From NCBI RefSeq assembly GCF_000259075.1, contig NZ_AJKI01000044.1, positions 1-64,000 on the forward strand: DNA of 64,000 nt, in the 5' to 3' direction. Positions 43,533 through 53,840 of this stretch are shown here, in pieces; the stretch's first letter is position 1; each line of letters starts with the position of its first letter. The notes under the pieces are model-generated. The model worked only from the letters and a program-made list of their open reading frames with translations. It had not been told where the DNA came from and did not search any database. The DNA comes from Marinilabilia salmonicolor JCM 21150 (GTDB lineage: Bacteria; Bacteroidota; Bacteroidia; Bacteroidales; Marinilabiliaceae). The translations under genes and the position numbers were made by a program.

Positions 43533-46500
43533 TTATCTGGCAAATAGCGTAAGCAACTCCCTGATCTCTCCGGCAATTTCTTTCAATTCATCTATGGATT
43601 TCAGGCGCCAGGTCCAGTTTCCTTTGGGTACCGACGGACGGTTCATTTGTGCATCAGTTCCTTTGCCAAGGAGATCCTGAGCCGGGATGATTGCCAGGCG
43701 GGATTGTGAGGCCCAGGCCAGGCGCGTAAGGACTTTGTGGACATTGGATGATTTTACTTTATTTCCTGTGTAAAGTTTCAGGCGTTTTTTTACGGGCTTG
43801 CTTACATCCTCCCGAAACCAGCCTCTGGCAGTGTTGTTGTCGTGTGTCCCGGTATAAGTAAGGCTATTTACCTGGTGGTTGTGAGGGGTGTGTACCGAAT
43901 CGGCAGTATCCTCACCAAATGAGAATTGTAGGACCTGCATTCCGGGAAGTTTGAAGTCATCACGCAGGCGGTAAACCTCTTCATCAATTTCCCCCAGATC
44001 CTCAGCAATAAAAGGCATGGATGGGAAGTGTTTTTGTACCTCTTTAAAGAAATTTTTTCCGGGCCCTTTTATCCAGGAACCGTTTTCGGCAGTTTCTTCT
44101 CCGGCAGGGACTTCCCAATAGGAAACAAACCCTCTGAAATGATCCAGTCTCACCAGGTCAAAAAGTTCCAGGTTTTTTCTGATGCGCTGCATCCACCAAT
44201 CAAACTGTTCTTTTTCATGGGTTTTCCAGTTGTAAACGGGCATATTCCAAAGTTGTCCCGTCTCGCTGAAGTAATCAGGCGGCACTCCTGCTATTGCGCT
44301 CATTGTTTTGTCGGCTCTCAACTTAAAAAGATGGGGATTCGACCACACATCAGCATTGTCGAAACTAACATATATGGGTACATCTCCGATGATGCGAATA
44401 CCGTGATGGTTGGCGTACTTTCTGAGTTCCTGCCACTGCATACTAAAAAGATACTGACGAAATTTTTCCAACTCCAGCTTTCTGTCATTTTGATTGTGAA
44501 ATTTCTCCAGGGTTGATTTGTCTCTGTCTCTGAACTCCCTGGGCCAGGCGTTCCAGGGTGTGTTGTCAAACTGTTTCTTCAGTACTGTGAAGAGAACATG
44601 GTCTTCAAGCCAGCTGTTTTCTCTGTTACAAAAGGTTTCAAATTCCTTGCGCTGAGGTCCGCTGCAGTGAGTTATGAAGTTTTCGTAGGCTGATCGGGTC
44701 AGTTCCTCGCGGATGGAAAGTGCTTTTTTAAAGTTTGCTTTGTCTGAAAGAGAACACTCCGTTTCTTTTAATTCTTTTTTGCTGATGAGCGATTCTTCGG
44801 CAAGTTTTTGCGGACTTATCATCAATATATTTCCTGCAAAAGCCGATGGAGAAGCGTAAGGAGACCATTCATTTGCTTCAGTAATCTGGGTGAAGGGCAA
44901 AACCTGCCAGCAGGAGTGTCCGGATTCTTTCAGGAAATCTACAAAACGGAATGCTTCCGGGCCAAAATCTCCGGAAGCAAATTTGCCTGGCAATGAGGTT
45001 ATGTGCATCAATACCCCTGCAGAACGGGACTTTCGACCTGCATCGGCATGAAGAATTCCTACCGGGGCCATTTCAAAGATTTCCGACACAGAGACTTCCG
45101 AACTTGTTGTATAGGGGCGTCCGGTGAATACATTCACCCAGTCGGTTGGGGATTTTTCAGGCATTAAAACCCGTGTGTTTTTCCAGTCTATTTCATCAGG
45201 ACAGATGTCTCTGGTACTTTCGCTTAAAGAGGAGAAGTAAAATGGAAGTATGGTCAGGTGCCATTTTTCTTTGTGATGGCGGGCAAATGCAAGAATTTTA
45301 TTTTTGTGAATCCCCTTGACTTTCAGGGGGATGTATTCTCCTGAGGCGAAAAGACTCTGGTTTTCTTTTCGGTAACGCAGCAGCCTGTGTGTGAGCCAGA
45401 GTTTTATGTTTCCGTTTTGGCGGTTGTGAAGCAAGGATGGGAAGAGCTTTGCCGGACTCAGGGAATAATGCTCTTTCAGGTTTTTGAGTGTCCGGTGAAG
45501 GTCATTGAAGTTGACAGGCTTTCGGTTGTCCGGATCCACCAGTGTCAGATCCCACATTTCGGTACCACGGTATATGTCCGGAATCCCAGGACAGGTACAT
45601 TTCAGTGTGAGCTGCGACAAACTGTTGAATATCCCGTAATGAGCTGTTTTTCTGAAAAAAGGCAGAAACGATGAAAGAAAATCATGTTCAGGACTGAGGA
45701 TGCGTTGTATAAAAAGTGCGACTGCTTCTTCCCATTCTTGATTTGGGGCGTTCCATGCCGAATTGACTTTGGCTTCACGAAGGGCTTTCTGAATATATTG
45801 GGTTAGGCGTTGCAGAAATGTTTTATCAATGTGTTCGTCAAAGGGGAAAATCCCTGTCAGGGTCTGATAAATAAAGTACTCCTCTTCCGCAGAAGGGGCT
45901 GTTCGGTTATTAACTTCTTTTTTGAAACTCTGGTTAATCTTTCTCCAATGCAGAATGTTTTCTTCCCACTCCTCGGGGAATTCACTGATGATGTTTAATC
46001 GGGCTCTTACATCTTCCCCGCGCTTTGTGTCGTGAGTGGAGGTTGTGTTCATTGTCAGGGGCCATTTTTTCTGTCGAATGGTCATGGCACTATGGAACTC
46101 CTCAAAAGTTAAACCTTCGTTCTGAGGGGTATCGCCAACTTCGTTGTGTGTTATGAAGCATGAATAGCGGTACATCGCCGTGTCTTCAACTCCCTTGGCC
46201 ATCAATGGACCGGCCAGTTGCATCATACGGCTTAAAAAATCAAGGATTCGATCATCCCGGTCACCTTTTGTGCGTTGGTCACTAAAAAACAGGTCTTCGA
46301 AAAGCGGCATTAGTGGTTCAATGCTGTCGTCGTTTGCCAAAGCGTCCGTCTGCGCTTTTTTTATGATTTTTCGGTCTTGTCCGGTTAATGGAAGTTTTTC
46401 GGGATACAATCGGTAAACCGGAAAGAACAGAAGGAGTCCGGCGATGGCATTTTTTAGACTCTCTTGTGAGAAGTCCCCTTCAGATATACGCAGTCTGTAA

Positions 46501-47762
46501 AACAGTGAAATAAGATTGTCCAGTTCTCCCTTCATTCGTTTCGTCAGAATCAATTGTTTGGATTCATAAATCATGTTCCGCAGCGGCTTTTCATTCTTCG
46601 AAATTTTATAATAAAGATCCCGCAATGTTTCCATGCCTTTTCGACGGGTGAAAAGTTGATTGACCAGCCCCAGAAAATCGTAACCGGTTGTGCCCTGCAC
46701 CGGCCAGTGAGAGGGTAACCCTTCCTGAGATTCCAGGATCTTCTCCACCGTGATGAAGCTTCCCGAACCTGTCAGTTTACGAATATGCGAAAGGTAATCG
46801 GAGGGATGTCGGATGCCGTCAATGTGATCAATCCTTAGTCCCTTGAAGGTGTGGTTGGACACGAGTCTGTAGATATCCCTGTGATAGCGTTTGAAAACCT
46901 CTTCTTCTTCCATGCGGAGGCAAATGAGGTCATTGACTGTAAAAAAGCGGCGGTAATTGATGGTATGCTCAGTTTCCTTCCAGCATACCAGCCGGTAATG
47001 CTGATTGTTGTGTAAAATGCTGATTAAATCGGGGGTCTCCGAAATATAGGAGGTCAGTTTATCAAAAAAACCGGAGACTTCCTGGCTTTGACGGTTCAGG
47101 TCGGCAAGTTGTTCTTTGATTCGTTCCCATTCTCCGTTAAGGAAAAGGTAATCGGGGGATTTCTCTTCGGCCTGGTATTGATTTAAAAGTAACGAAAGTT
47201 TCGTCGGAGGTGTTTCCGGCGCTTGCTCCATGATCCAAAGGAATGACTCAAATCTTAGTGGCCATGAGTTTCCGTGATAATCCAGTGCGAAATTACCCTT
47301 GATAAATATCAGTTTAAGTTCTTTGTTCTTAATAACCTGATCGGTGTTATCTCCAAGGAATGGCACCATCAGCTTACCCCGGTAGTCGGCATGTTGCCTG
47401 TCAATGTCAAATACAGAGGCGAATTCAGAGTCTTTCCCTTTTTCCAAAACATCTGCCAACCAGTGGTTGTGTCGGTTAAAGGCCATGTGATTGGGGACAA
47501 TGTCTTGAAGCCACCCGATTCTTTTGTTCTCCAGGTTTCCGGATAGCTTCCTGAGTTGTTCTTCCGTGCCGATTTCCGGATTTATTTTATGAGGATTGGT
47601 AACGTCATATCCATGTGAGCTTCCCGGAGTAGCTTCAAATACAGGACTTGCATAAATGGTTCCGACTCCCAGCAGATGAAAATATTCTGTCTGTAACCGC
47701 GCATCTTCAAAGGTGAAGTTTTTGTTGAACTGAAGTCTGTATGTGGAAATGGGATTGTACAT
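43533..47762 (-). CDS. treY/malQ: Maltooligosyl trehalose synthase fused to 4-alpha-glucanotransferase (TreY-MalQ)
   Basis: A 1409-residue two-enzyme protein. Residues 1 to about 880 are TreY (GH13_26): STYRLQFN at the start, catalytic Asp near 311 (GLRIDHIDG), Glu near 340 (FITVEKIL) and Asp near 578 (THDTKRGEDVRAR). It converts the reducing end of maltodextrins to an alpha-1,1 bond. From about 900 the chain is MalQ (GH77): SLPGKFASGDFGP, SPYASPSAFAGN, nucleophile Asp near 1207 (VRLDHFRGF), acid/base Glu near 1254 (IAEDLGE) and Asp near 1308 (THDNNTARGW). There is no stop or frameshift between them. Both active sites look complete. MalQ could extend short dextrins left by TreY/TreZ. The gene starts 21 bp after treZ. 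Confidence 0.95.
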   Translation of the reverse strand: MYNPISTYRLQFNKNFTFEDARLQTEYFHLLGVGTIYASPVFEATPGSSHGYDVTNPHKINPEIGTEEQLRKLSGNLENKRIGWLQDIVPNHMAFNRHNHWLADVLEKGKDSEFASVFDIDRQHADYRGKLMVPFLGDNTDQVIKNKELKLIFIKGNFALDYHGNSWPLRFESFLWIMEQAPETPPTKLSLLLNQYQAEEKSPDYLFLNGEWERIKEQLADLNRQSQEVSGFFDKLTSYISETPDLISILHNNQHYRLVCWKETEHTINYRRFFTVNDLICLRMEEEEVFKRYHRDIYRLVSNHTFKGLRIDHIDGIRHPSDYLSHIRKLTGSGSFITVEKILESQEGLPSHWPVQGTTGYDFLGLVNQLFTRRKGMETLRDLYYKISKNEKPLRNMIYESKQLILTKRMKGELDNLISLFYRLRISEGDFSQESLKNAIAGLLLFFPVYRLYPEKLPLTGQDRKIIKKAQTDALANDDSIEPLMPLFEDLFFSDQRTKGDRDDRILDFLSRMMQLAGPLMAKGVEDTAMYRYSCFITHNEVGDTPQNEGLTFEEFHSAMTIRQKKWPLTMNTTSTHDTKRGEDVRARLNIISEFPEEWEENILHWRKINQSFKKEVNNRTAPSAEEEYFIYQTLTGIFPFDEHIDKTFLQRLTQYIQKALREAKVNSAWNAPNQEWEEAVALFIQRILSPEHDFLSSFLPFFRKTAHYGIFNSLSQLTLKCTCPGIPDIYRGTEMWDLTLVDPDNRKPVNFNDLHRTLKNLKEHYSLSPAKLFPSLLHNRQNGNIKLWLTHRLLRYRKENQSLFASGEYIPLKVKGIHKNKILAFARHHKEKWHLTILPFYFSSLSESTRDICPDEIDWKNTRVLMPEKSPTDWVNVFTGRPYTTSSEVSVSEIFEMAPVGILHADAGRKSRSAGVLMHITSLPGKFASGDFGPEAFRFVDFLKESGHSCWQVLPFTQITEANEWSPYASPSAFAGNILMISPQKLAEESLISKKELKETECSLSDKANFKKALSIREELTRSAYENFITHCSGPQRKEFETFCNRENSWLEDHVLFTVLKKQFDNTPWNAWPREFRDRDKSTLEKFHNQNDRKLELEKFRQYLFSMQWQELRKYANHHGIRIIGDVPIYVSFDNADVWSNPHLFKLRADKTMSAIAGVPPDYFSETGQLWNMPVYNWKTHEKEQFDWWMQRIRKNLELFDLVRLDHFRGFVSYWEVPAGEETAENGSWIKGPGKNFFKEVQKHFPSMPFIAEDLGEIDEEVYRLRDDFKLPGMQVLQFSFGEDTADSVHTPHNHQVNSLTYTGTHDNNTARGWFREDVSKPVKKRLKLYTGNKVKSSNVHKVLTRLAWASQSRLAIIPAQDLLGKGTDAQMNRPSVPKGNWTWRLKSIDELKEIAGEIRELLTLFAR

Positions 47763-47783
47763 AGCTGTTAACTTGATTAATTG

Positions 47784-49601
47784 TCAGGAGATTTCAAAGA
47801 TGGTGAATGATTCGGGTGGCAGATTTACACGACCGGAGTCAGCTTGCAATGCTGAGGATTTGGCAAATCCGCCATATTTTTCCGATGCCGAACTTTCAAT
47901 GATTTTTCCGGACTGTCGGACTGATGCCGCCTCCTTGCTAAAGTTCCCGAAACAGACCATGGTGGTTGCCGCATTTCGATAAGTTAGCTTTATGAGTTTG
48001 CTGCTGATGGTTTCGGCTTTGAAATGTTTTCGGGCATCACCCTGCCAAACGGGCTGCTCTTTTCGGAAATGAATTAAAAAGCGGTACCAATCATAAAGTT
48101 TTTGTTGTGCGACGTTCCATTTTTCCGGAGGTGTGAGTATTGATTTTTTGAAAGTCTCTTCTGATTGTGGATCAGGAGGCTCTTTTTCTGTCATGAAATC
48201 TTTAAATTCTTTTTTCCGCCCCTTCTGAACATTTAGAATCAGTTCCGGGTCGGAATGACTCACAAAATACAGAAACGGGTGGTGCTCGCCGTATTCCTCA
48301 CCCATAAATAACATGGGGGTAAAGGGAGACAGCATGTAAGCTGCTGCAATAAGTTTCTGCATTTCAAAACTTACCAGTTGAGTGAGTCTTTCTCCCATCA
48401 TACGGTTTCCGGTCTGATCATGGTTTTGGGCAAAGACTACAAATCTGTACCCCGGCTGTCCTTTGGTACTGCTGCCAAAAATTTTTTTCCGGTGCGGAGA
48501 GTAAATGCCATCATAAACAAAGGCATGGTTGTAACTCTTTTCCAAAGTTCCTGTGCCGCCAAAGTCGCTGTAGTATCCGTTTTCTTCACCGGTTGTGAGG
48601 GCGTGCAGCGCATGGTGGAACTCATCGCACCACTGGGCATCAAGATTGTATCCGCCTTTTTTGAAAGGATTGATGTAGCGCACATCGTTGAGATCGCATT
48701 CGGCAATGAGAAAATGATTCCGGTCGTCTGCAATATTCAGGTTTTGTAAGTTTTGTTTTAACTCGGCCAAAAAATGGTGTGCGCCTAAATCTTTGATGGC
48801 ATGCACCGCATCCATCCGGAGTCCGTCGATGTGAAAATCGCGCAGCCACATCTGTGCATTTTCCAGGAAAAAGTGACGAACCCCATCACTGTATGCATCA
48901 TCGAAGTTGAGTGCTTCGCCCCAGGGTGTTTTATACTTTGTGGTGAAGTAAGGTCCGAATTTTTGCAGATGGTTTCCTTCCGGTCCCAAATGGTTGTAAA
49001 CCACATCCAGAATTACGGCAATCCCCCGTTTGTGACATTCATCTACCAGGTGTTGCAGCGTTCCGGCTCCACCGTAAGAGTTTTGTACCGCAAAGGGGAA
49101 AACTCCATCATATCCCCAGTTTCGGGTGCCCGAAAATTGTGCAACAGGCATCAGTTCAATAGCGTTTACTCCCAGGGTTTTGAGCCGGTCAAGGTGTGGG
49201 AGAATTCCTTCGAAAGTACCTTTTTTGCTGAACGTTCCGACATGTAACTCATAGATAATGAGTTGTTCCGGCATTATGCCTGACCAGTTTTGGTCGGTCC
49301 ATTGGTATCGGTAAAGGTCAATGACTTCTGACGGGGAATGAACCCCGTCGGGTTGTGATAGGGAGGCAGGATCTGGGAAGGTTTCGTTTTCTAAAATGAT
49401 TTGGTAACGATCACCAGCAGCCAGCGCGAGTTCATGTCCTTCCCAATACCCTCCCGTGCTTTGAGACAGCGCAATCTTTGTGGTTGAGTTTTTTTCGATG
49501 AGAACTGTCTCTGCAAAGGGAGCCCACACCAGGGCTGAAGCTGTTTTTCCGTCCCGGTTTAGGCTGATGCCCGGACGTTGGCTGAACTGATTAATCGTCA
49601 T
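47784..49601 (-). CDS. treZ: Malto-oligosyltrehalose trehalohydrolase
   Basis: A 605-residue GH13_10 enzyme. An N-terminal E-set domain (about 1-100) precedes the barrel (YELHVGTFSKKGTFEG). Catalytic Asp is near 264 (GLRMDAVHAI), Glu near 301 (LIAECDL), Asp in VVFAQNHDQTGN. It releases trehalose from the TreY product in the cytoplasm. It is the middle gene of the treX-treZ-treY/malQ operon, 17 bp from treX. Confidence 0.96.
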   Translation of the reverse strand: MTINQFSQRPGISLNRDGKTASALVWAPFAETVLIEKNSTTKIALSQSTGGYWEGHELALAAGDRYQIILENETFPDPASLSQPDGVHSPSEVIDLYRYQWTDQNWSGIMPEQLIIYELHVGTFSKKGTFEGILPHLDRLKTLGVNAIELMPVAQFSGTRNWGYDGVFPFAVQNSYGGAGTLQHLVDECHKRGIAVILDVVYNHLGPEGNHLQKFGPYFTTKYKTPWGEALNFDDAYSDGVRHFFLENAQMWLRDFHIDGLRMDAVHAIKDLGAHHFLAELKQNLQNLNIADDRNHFLIAECDLNDVRYINPFKKGGYNLDAQWCDEFHHALHALTTGEENGYYSDFGGTGTLEKSYNHAFVYDGIYSPHRKKIFGSSTKGQPGYRFVVFAQNHDQTGNRMMGERLTQLVSFEMQKLIAAAYMLSPFTPMLFMGEEYGEHHPFLYFVSHSDPELILNVQKGRKKEFKDFMTEKEPPDPQSEETFKKSILTPPEKWNVAQQKLYDWYRFLIHFRKEQPVWQGDARKHFKAETISSKLIKLTYRNAATTMVCFGNFSKEAASVRQSGKIIESSASEKYGGFAKSSALQADSGRVNLPPESFTIFEIS

Positions 49602-49618
49602 AGACGAATCGGTTTGAA

Positions 49619-51748
49619 TTATTTTTCTGCTTTTAATAAAACAATTGATCTTCCCTGAATTTCAATTTCCTGTGCTGCCGGAACAGAATCCCCAATTCCG
49701 TTTTCATCCAATGAAGAATCGAAGGTGTCCATGATTCTTTTCCACTTTTTTCCCCATTTTTCATCAGGAAGCCTGAATGGCAGAGATTCATGGTAAGAGT
49801 TGAACATGATGTAAAAGCTGTCATCTACTTCAGGTTCTCCTTTTGGGGATACGGACCTGATGCCGTGCCCGGAGAGAAAGACCCCCAGTGATTTGGCAAA
49901 GGAAGAGTCCCAATGTTCTTCACTCATCTCTTCACCTTCGATGGTAAACCATTCGATATCGGTGACGTCTTTACCTTTGATGGGTTGATACTTAAACCAT
50001 TTTCGACGGCAGAATGCCGGGTGTTTTTTTCGGAAATGAATGAGTTTTGCGGTGAATTCAATCAGTTGAGCATCCTTTTGGGGCCAGTTAATCCATGACA
50101 ATTCATTGTCCTGACAATAGGCGTTGTTGTTTCCCTGTTGCGTACGCCCCAGTTCATCACCGGAAACAAGCATCGGAACTCCCTGCGAAAGGAAAAGTGT
50201 GGCCAGGAAATTGCGTACCTGCTGCTTTCTTAGTTGGTTTATTCCTTCATCATTGGTAGGCCCTTCCACTCCGTGATTCCAAGACCTGTTGTGGTCCTCT
50301 CCGTCGTTATTGTCTTCTCCGTTGGCTTCATTGTGTTTCTGATTGTAAGAGACCAGGTCGAGCAGCGTGAATCCGTCATGAGCTGTAATGAAGTTAATGC
50401 TTGCCGTGGGGGTACGCCAGTTGTCGAAATAGAGATCAGAGCTGCCGGTAATGCGGTTGGCAAACTCGGGCAGCATTTCATCATCTCCTTTCCAAAATTC
50501 GCGCATACAGTCGCGGTATTTGGCATTCCACTCCATCCATCCGGCGGGGAAATTGCCTACCTGAAATCCGTCTTCGCCCAGATCCCATGGTTCGGCAATC
50601 AGCTTCACTTGCGACAGCACCGGATCCTGATGCAGCACATCAAAGAAAGAGCCCCATTTATCGACATCGTCGAATTCACGTGCCAATACCGGAGCGAGAT
50701 CAAAGCGGAAGCCGTCCACATGCATCTCGTTAACCCAATAACGCAGACTGTCCATGATGAGTCGCAGGATGGTGGGATGAACGGTATTCAGAGTGTTTCC
50801 TGTTCCGGTGTAATCCACACAAAAACGGGGATCTTCTTCCGAAAGACGGTAGTAGGCCAGGTTGTCTATTCCGCGAAAGCAGAGGGTAGGACCCATGTGA
50901 TTGCCCTCGGCGGTATGGTTGTAAACTACATCGAGGATTACTTCAATGCCTGCCTTGTGGAGGTTTTTGACCATTTGTTTGAACTCTGTCACCTGACCTC
51001 CGTCAGTTCCGGAAGAAGCGTACCGGACATCGGGAGCAAAAAAACCGATGGTGTTGTATCCCCAGTAATTGTTCAGGCCCATCTTCTGTAACCTGTGATC
51101 GGAAACAAACTGATGAACCGGCATGAGTTCAACGGTATTGACCCCCAGTTTTTTAAGGTATTCGATGCTCTTGGGATGGGCCAGGCCGGCATAGGTCCCT
51201 TTAAAGGTATCCGGGATGTCAGGGGCCATTTTGGAGAAGCCTTTGACGTGCATCTCATAAATAATGGTCTCATGCTGGGGAATGTCCAGTCGTTGGTCTC
51301 CGTTCCAGTCGAAGGTGTCTTCAATTACCACACATTTTGGGACGAACGGGGCGCTGTCGGCATCATTGAAGGAGAGGTCCTCGTCTTCAGCCCCGAATTG
51401 ATATCCGTAAAGCGCTTCGTTCCAGTCTATGGTGCCGTCAATGGCTTTGGCATAAGGATCTAAAAGTAGTTTGGATGCGTTAAAGCGGACTCCTTTTTCA
51501 GGTTCGTAGGGGCCGTGAACGCGGTAGCCGTATCGTTGACCCGGTTTTATATCGGGCAGATAAATGTGCCAGTGGTTGTGGGTGCGTTCATTGACTTTTA
51601 TGCGGGTCTCTTTTCCATGCTTATCAAACAGGCACAATTCTACTCCGTGTGCGTTGTCGGAGAAGAGAGCAAAGTTTACACCTTTTCCGTCATATATGGC
51701 TCCTAAAGGATATGGTTTACCCGGCCATGCTGTTTGTTTTTCTGACAT
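49619..51748 (-). CDS. treX: Glycogen debranching enzyme (GlgX/TreX)
   Basis: A 709-residue GH13_11 isoamylase-type enzyme. It has an N-terminal carbohydrate-binding E-set region, then the barrel with Asp near 350 (GFRFDLAP), Glu near 386 (IAEPWDLGEDG) and Asp near 458 (ITAHDGFT). It hydrolyses alpha-1,6 branches of glycogen, providing linear dextrins for TreY. It is the first gene of the trehalose operon. In trehalose operons the name treX is used; glgX is the glycogen-catabolism name for the same family. Confidence 0.95.
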   Translation of the reverse strand: MSEKQTAWPGKPYPLGAIYDGKGVNFALFSDNAHGVELCLFDKHGKETRIKVNERTHNHWHIYLPDIKPGQRYGYRVHGPYEPEKGVRFNASKLLLDPYAKAIDGTIDWNEALYGYQFGAEDEDLSFNDADSAPFVPKCVVIEDTFDWNGDQRLDIPQHETIIYEMHVKGFSKMAPDIPDTFKGTYAGLAHPKSIEYLKKLGVNTVELMPVHQFVSDHRLQKMGLNNYWGYNTIGFFAPDVRYASSGTDGGQVTEFKQMVKNLHKAGIEVILDVVYNHTAEGNHMGPTLCFRGIDNLAYYRLSEEDPRFCVDYTGTGNTLNTVHPTILRLIMDSLRYWVNEMHVDGFRFDLAPVLAREFDDVDKWGSFFDVLHQDPVLSQVKLIAEPWDLGEDGFQVGNFPAGWMEWNAKYRDCMREFWKGDDEMLPEFANRITGSSDLYFDNWRTPTASINFITAHDGFTLLDLVSYNQKHNEANGEDNNDGEDHNRSWNHGVEGPTNDEGINQLRKQQVRNFLATLFLSQGVPMLVSGDELGRTQQGNNNAYCQDNELSWINWPQKDAQLIEFTAKLIHFRKKHPAFCRRKWFKYQPIKGKDVTDIEWFTIEGEEMSEEHWDSSFAKSLGVFLSGHGIRSVSPKGEPEVDDSFYIMFNSYHESLPFRLPDEKWGKKWKRIMDTFDSSLDENGIGDSVPAAQEIEIQGRSIVLLKAEK

Positions 51749-51819
51749 AATATACCTGATGTTTTATCTGGCATATTACATTAAAAAACGGGTTTTATCA
51801 ATAGCAAATCAGGTTAAAA

Positions 51820-52812
51820 TCAGAAGTAACGGATGGAGTTCATCTCCTCGTCCTGTTCTTTCTCTTTTTTCTTGCGGTGAAGGAAGCGTCTGTTTCTGTT
51901 TGGGATTATGTGTTTGGTGAAGTCGAAAGAGAGTGACAACTCATGTACACCTCTTTTCACGATGGGATCCATTGAGACCGGGAGTTCGTAGGAATAGGCT
52001 ACCCCTATCTCGTCGGTGATCTGCATACCCAGTATTATTCCGAATGATTGTTGCAGCCGGTGGGTGATTCCTCCGCGAAGACCCTCTTCATGACTGATTA
52101 TTAAACTGACATCAGTGGAAGATATTTCATCGGGAACCATATAATGCATTCCGGCAAGTTTAAGACTGAGATCCCGCGTTACCGCGATGTGGTAACCTCC
52201 GCTAAAAAGCAGATTGTAATGGGTTTCAAATTCGGAAGCTTCTTCGGAAGCCCACGGAACGGAGGCGAAGGAAAAATGCGGCAGCGAGGCGGACAGGTAA
52301 AAGGAGGGTCTGATATATACCAGTCCGGCTCCGAAAGATGGGCGAATCTGGTTTTCTATATTCGCTGAAAATTCAGGGTCATTGAAATCAATCACGGGTA
52401 GTTGGCTGTAGTTGAGGTTGAAATGATCAACTCCTGCACGTAGCCCCAAAGAGAGGAATGAGCGGCGTGAGGTTCTTAAAAGGTAACTGTAATCAAGCGT
52501 AAGTTTATTGTACATCAGGGGGCCGGTATGTTCACTGAGAATGGTTGCTCCGGCACTGGCAGAAGAATGGTTGAATGGGAGGTGGATGCCGGCATAATAG
52601 GTTGCAGGCGCTCCTTCAATGCCAATCCATTGCTGACGCGACAATACATCTACAGCCAGAGAATTGCGGTTGCCGGCAAATGCGGGATTGAGCAGGAGAG
52701 GGTTGTCCATGTATTGAGTTAAGAGTGCACTCTGCTGTGACAAGAGTCCTGTAGAGAGGCCTTGCCAGATAAAAAATAAGAGTATAACAAAACTGCGCAC
52801 TTTTCTCATCAT
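51820..52812 (-). CDS. PorP/SprF family type IX secretion protein
   Basis: A 330-residue outer-membrane beta-barrel protein with a signal peptide and the family opening LLTQYMDNPLLLNPAFAGNRN. SprF-type proteins help deliver type-B sorted cargo through the type IX system. The C-terminal tail is unusual, basic and charged (RRFLHRKKKEKEQDEE). The start could be either of two adjacent ATG codons. It lies 21 bp after the 318-residue type-B cargo gene, a typical cargo-then-PorP order. Confidence 0.9.
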   Translation of the reverse strand: MMRKVRSFVILLFFIWQGLSTGLLSQQSALLTQYMDNPLLLNPAFAGNRNSLAVDVLSRQQWIGIEGAPATYYAGIHLPFNHSSASAGATILSEHTGPLMYNKLTLDYSYLLRTSRRSFLSLGLRAGVDHFNLNYSQLPVIDFNDPEFSANIENQIRPSFGAGLVYIRPSFYLSASLPHFSFASVPWASEEASEFETHYNLLFSGGYHIAVTRDLSLKLAGMHYMVPDEISSTDVSLIISHEEGLRGGITHRLQQSFGIILGMQITDEIGVAYSYELPVSMDPIVKRGVHELSLSFDFTKHIIPNRNRRFLHRKKKEKEQDEEMNSIRYF

Positions 52813-52833
52813 TCACTATGCTTTTGCTTAAAT

Positions 52834-53790
52834 TTAATAGCTGATATAAACACTTCCTTTTGTTGTCTCTGAACTTCCTGTTACCGTCAGTACATAAAAA
52901 TAGATTCCTTTGGGGACCAGTTTCCCTTTTAATTCTCCAATATTGGCAAATCCGTTCCAGTTGTTTTGGTAATTGGAATCTTCAAATACTTTAATCCCGT
53001 TGCGAGTGAAGACAATGAAAGAGAGATTTTGGTAATAATCGTATTGCGGAATCCAGAATGTATCATTGAAACCGTCTCCATTTGGAGAAAAGGCTTCTGG
53101 GATTACATAAGGCTGATTGGTTTCGCGGGGAGGCTTCACAAAAAGTGTGGCCTGATCACAATCCCCGTCATTGTCACAAATCTGGTAAATTAAAGAGTCT
53201 GTTGTATAAAAATAGCTGGTGAATGTTAGTTTTATACTCATTTGATCGGTAATTTCAGAAAAACCTTTGTTCAGATCCTGAACGATTGTCATATTCAGAG
53301 GCTTGTCGTAAAGATCCTGGTCATTAATCAATACTTTAAATACCGAACTGCTGTCGGTGTAGTAAATGACTGTGTCGTTAAATAGTTTTGGCGTGTAATC
53401 CACATCAGCTACTACAATATTTACTTCTGCTTCATCACAACTTCCCTCCGTATTGCAGACACGGTAAATCAGCCGGTCGGTTCCATGAAAACTTTCATTG
53501 GGAGTATAGGAGATGGTGTTATCATCTAAGACCCTGGCAACTCCGTTTCTGGGTTGAGAAGAAATGGTAAGCTGACTGATTCCGTTTTGCAGACCGTAAT
53601 CATTGTTTGTAACATTGGCAACCGATGTAGAGTTTTCATTCATGGAGATGACATCGTTGTTGGCAACGACGGAAACACCCTGGCTTTCCCGGTTTTGGTC
53701 TTCTGATGAAGACTCACTAAAACGGGCAAGGGCACTATGGCCAAGAGTGAAAAGGAGAATTAATATGGTGTATTTAGCTGAACGTTTCAT
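52834..53790 (-). CDS. Ig-like protein with type IX type-B sorting domain
   Basis: A 318-residue exported protein. After a signal peptide (about 1-22) come two Ig-like or cadherin-like repeats of the tandem-95 / Big_9 type (VTNNDYGLQNGI, TISYTPNESFHGTDRLIY, then CDNDGDCDQAT). The gliding-motility-associated C-terminal domain starts near residue 230 (IPEAFSPNGDGFNDTFWI) and ends KGSVYISY, the type-B sorting signal. It is probably secreted and surface-attached through the type IX system with the following PorP/SprF. Confidence 0.9.
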   Translation of the reverse strand: MKRSAKYTILILLFTLGHSALARFSESSSEDQNRESQGVSVVANNDVISMNENSTSVANVTNNDYGLQNGISQLTISSQPRNGVARVLDDNTISYTPNESFHGTDRLIYRVCNTEGSCDEAEVNIVVADVDYTPKLFNDTVIYYTDSSSVFKVLINDQDLYDKPLNMTIVQDLNKGFSEITDQMSIKLTFTSYFYTTDSLIYQICDNDGDCDQATLFVKPPRETNQPYVIPEAFSPNGDGFNDTFWIPQYDYYQNLSFIVFTRNGIKVFEDSNYQNNWNGFANIGELKGKLVPKGIYFYVLTVTGSSETTKGSVYISY

Positions 53791-53840
53791 GAGCTAATTT
53801 TTCGCAACGCTTGTAATAGTGTATAACGCATAAAAGCCAA

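Noticed and set aside
50234-51091. A 285-codon plus-strand open frame
   Set aside because: It lies wholly antisense to treX, whose catalytic motifs are all intact. The frame arises from codon bias of the real gene.
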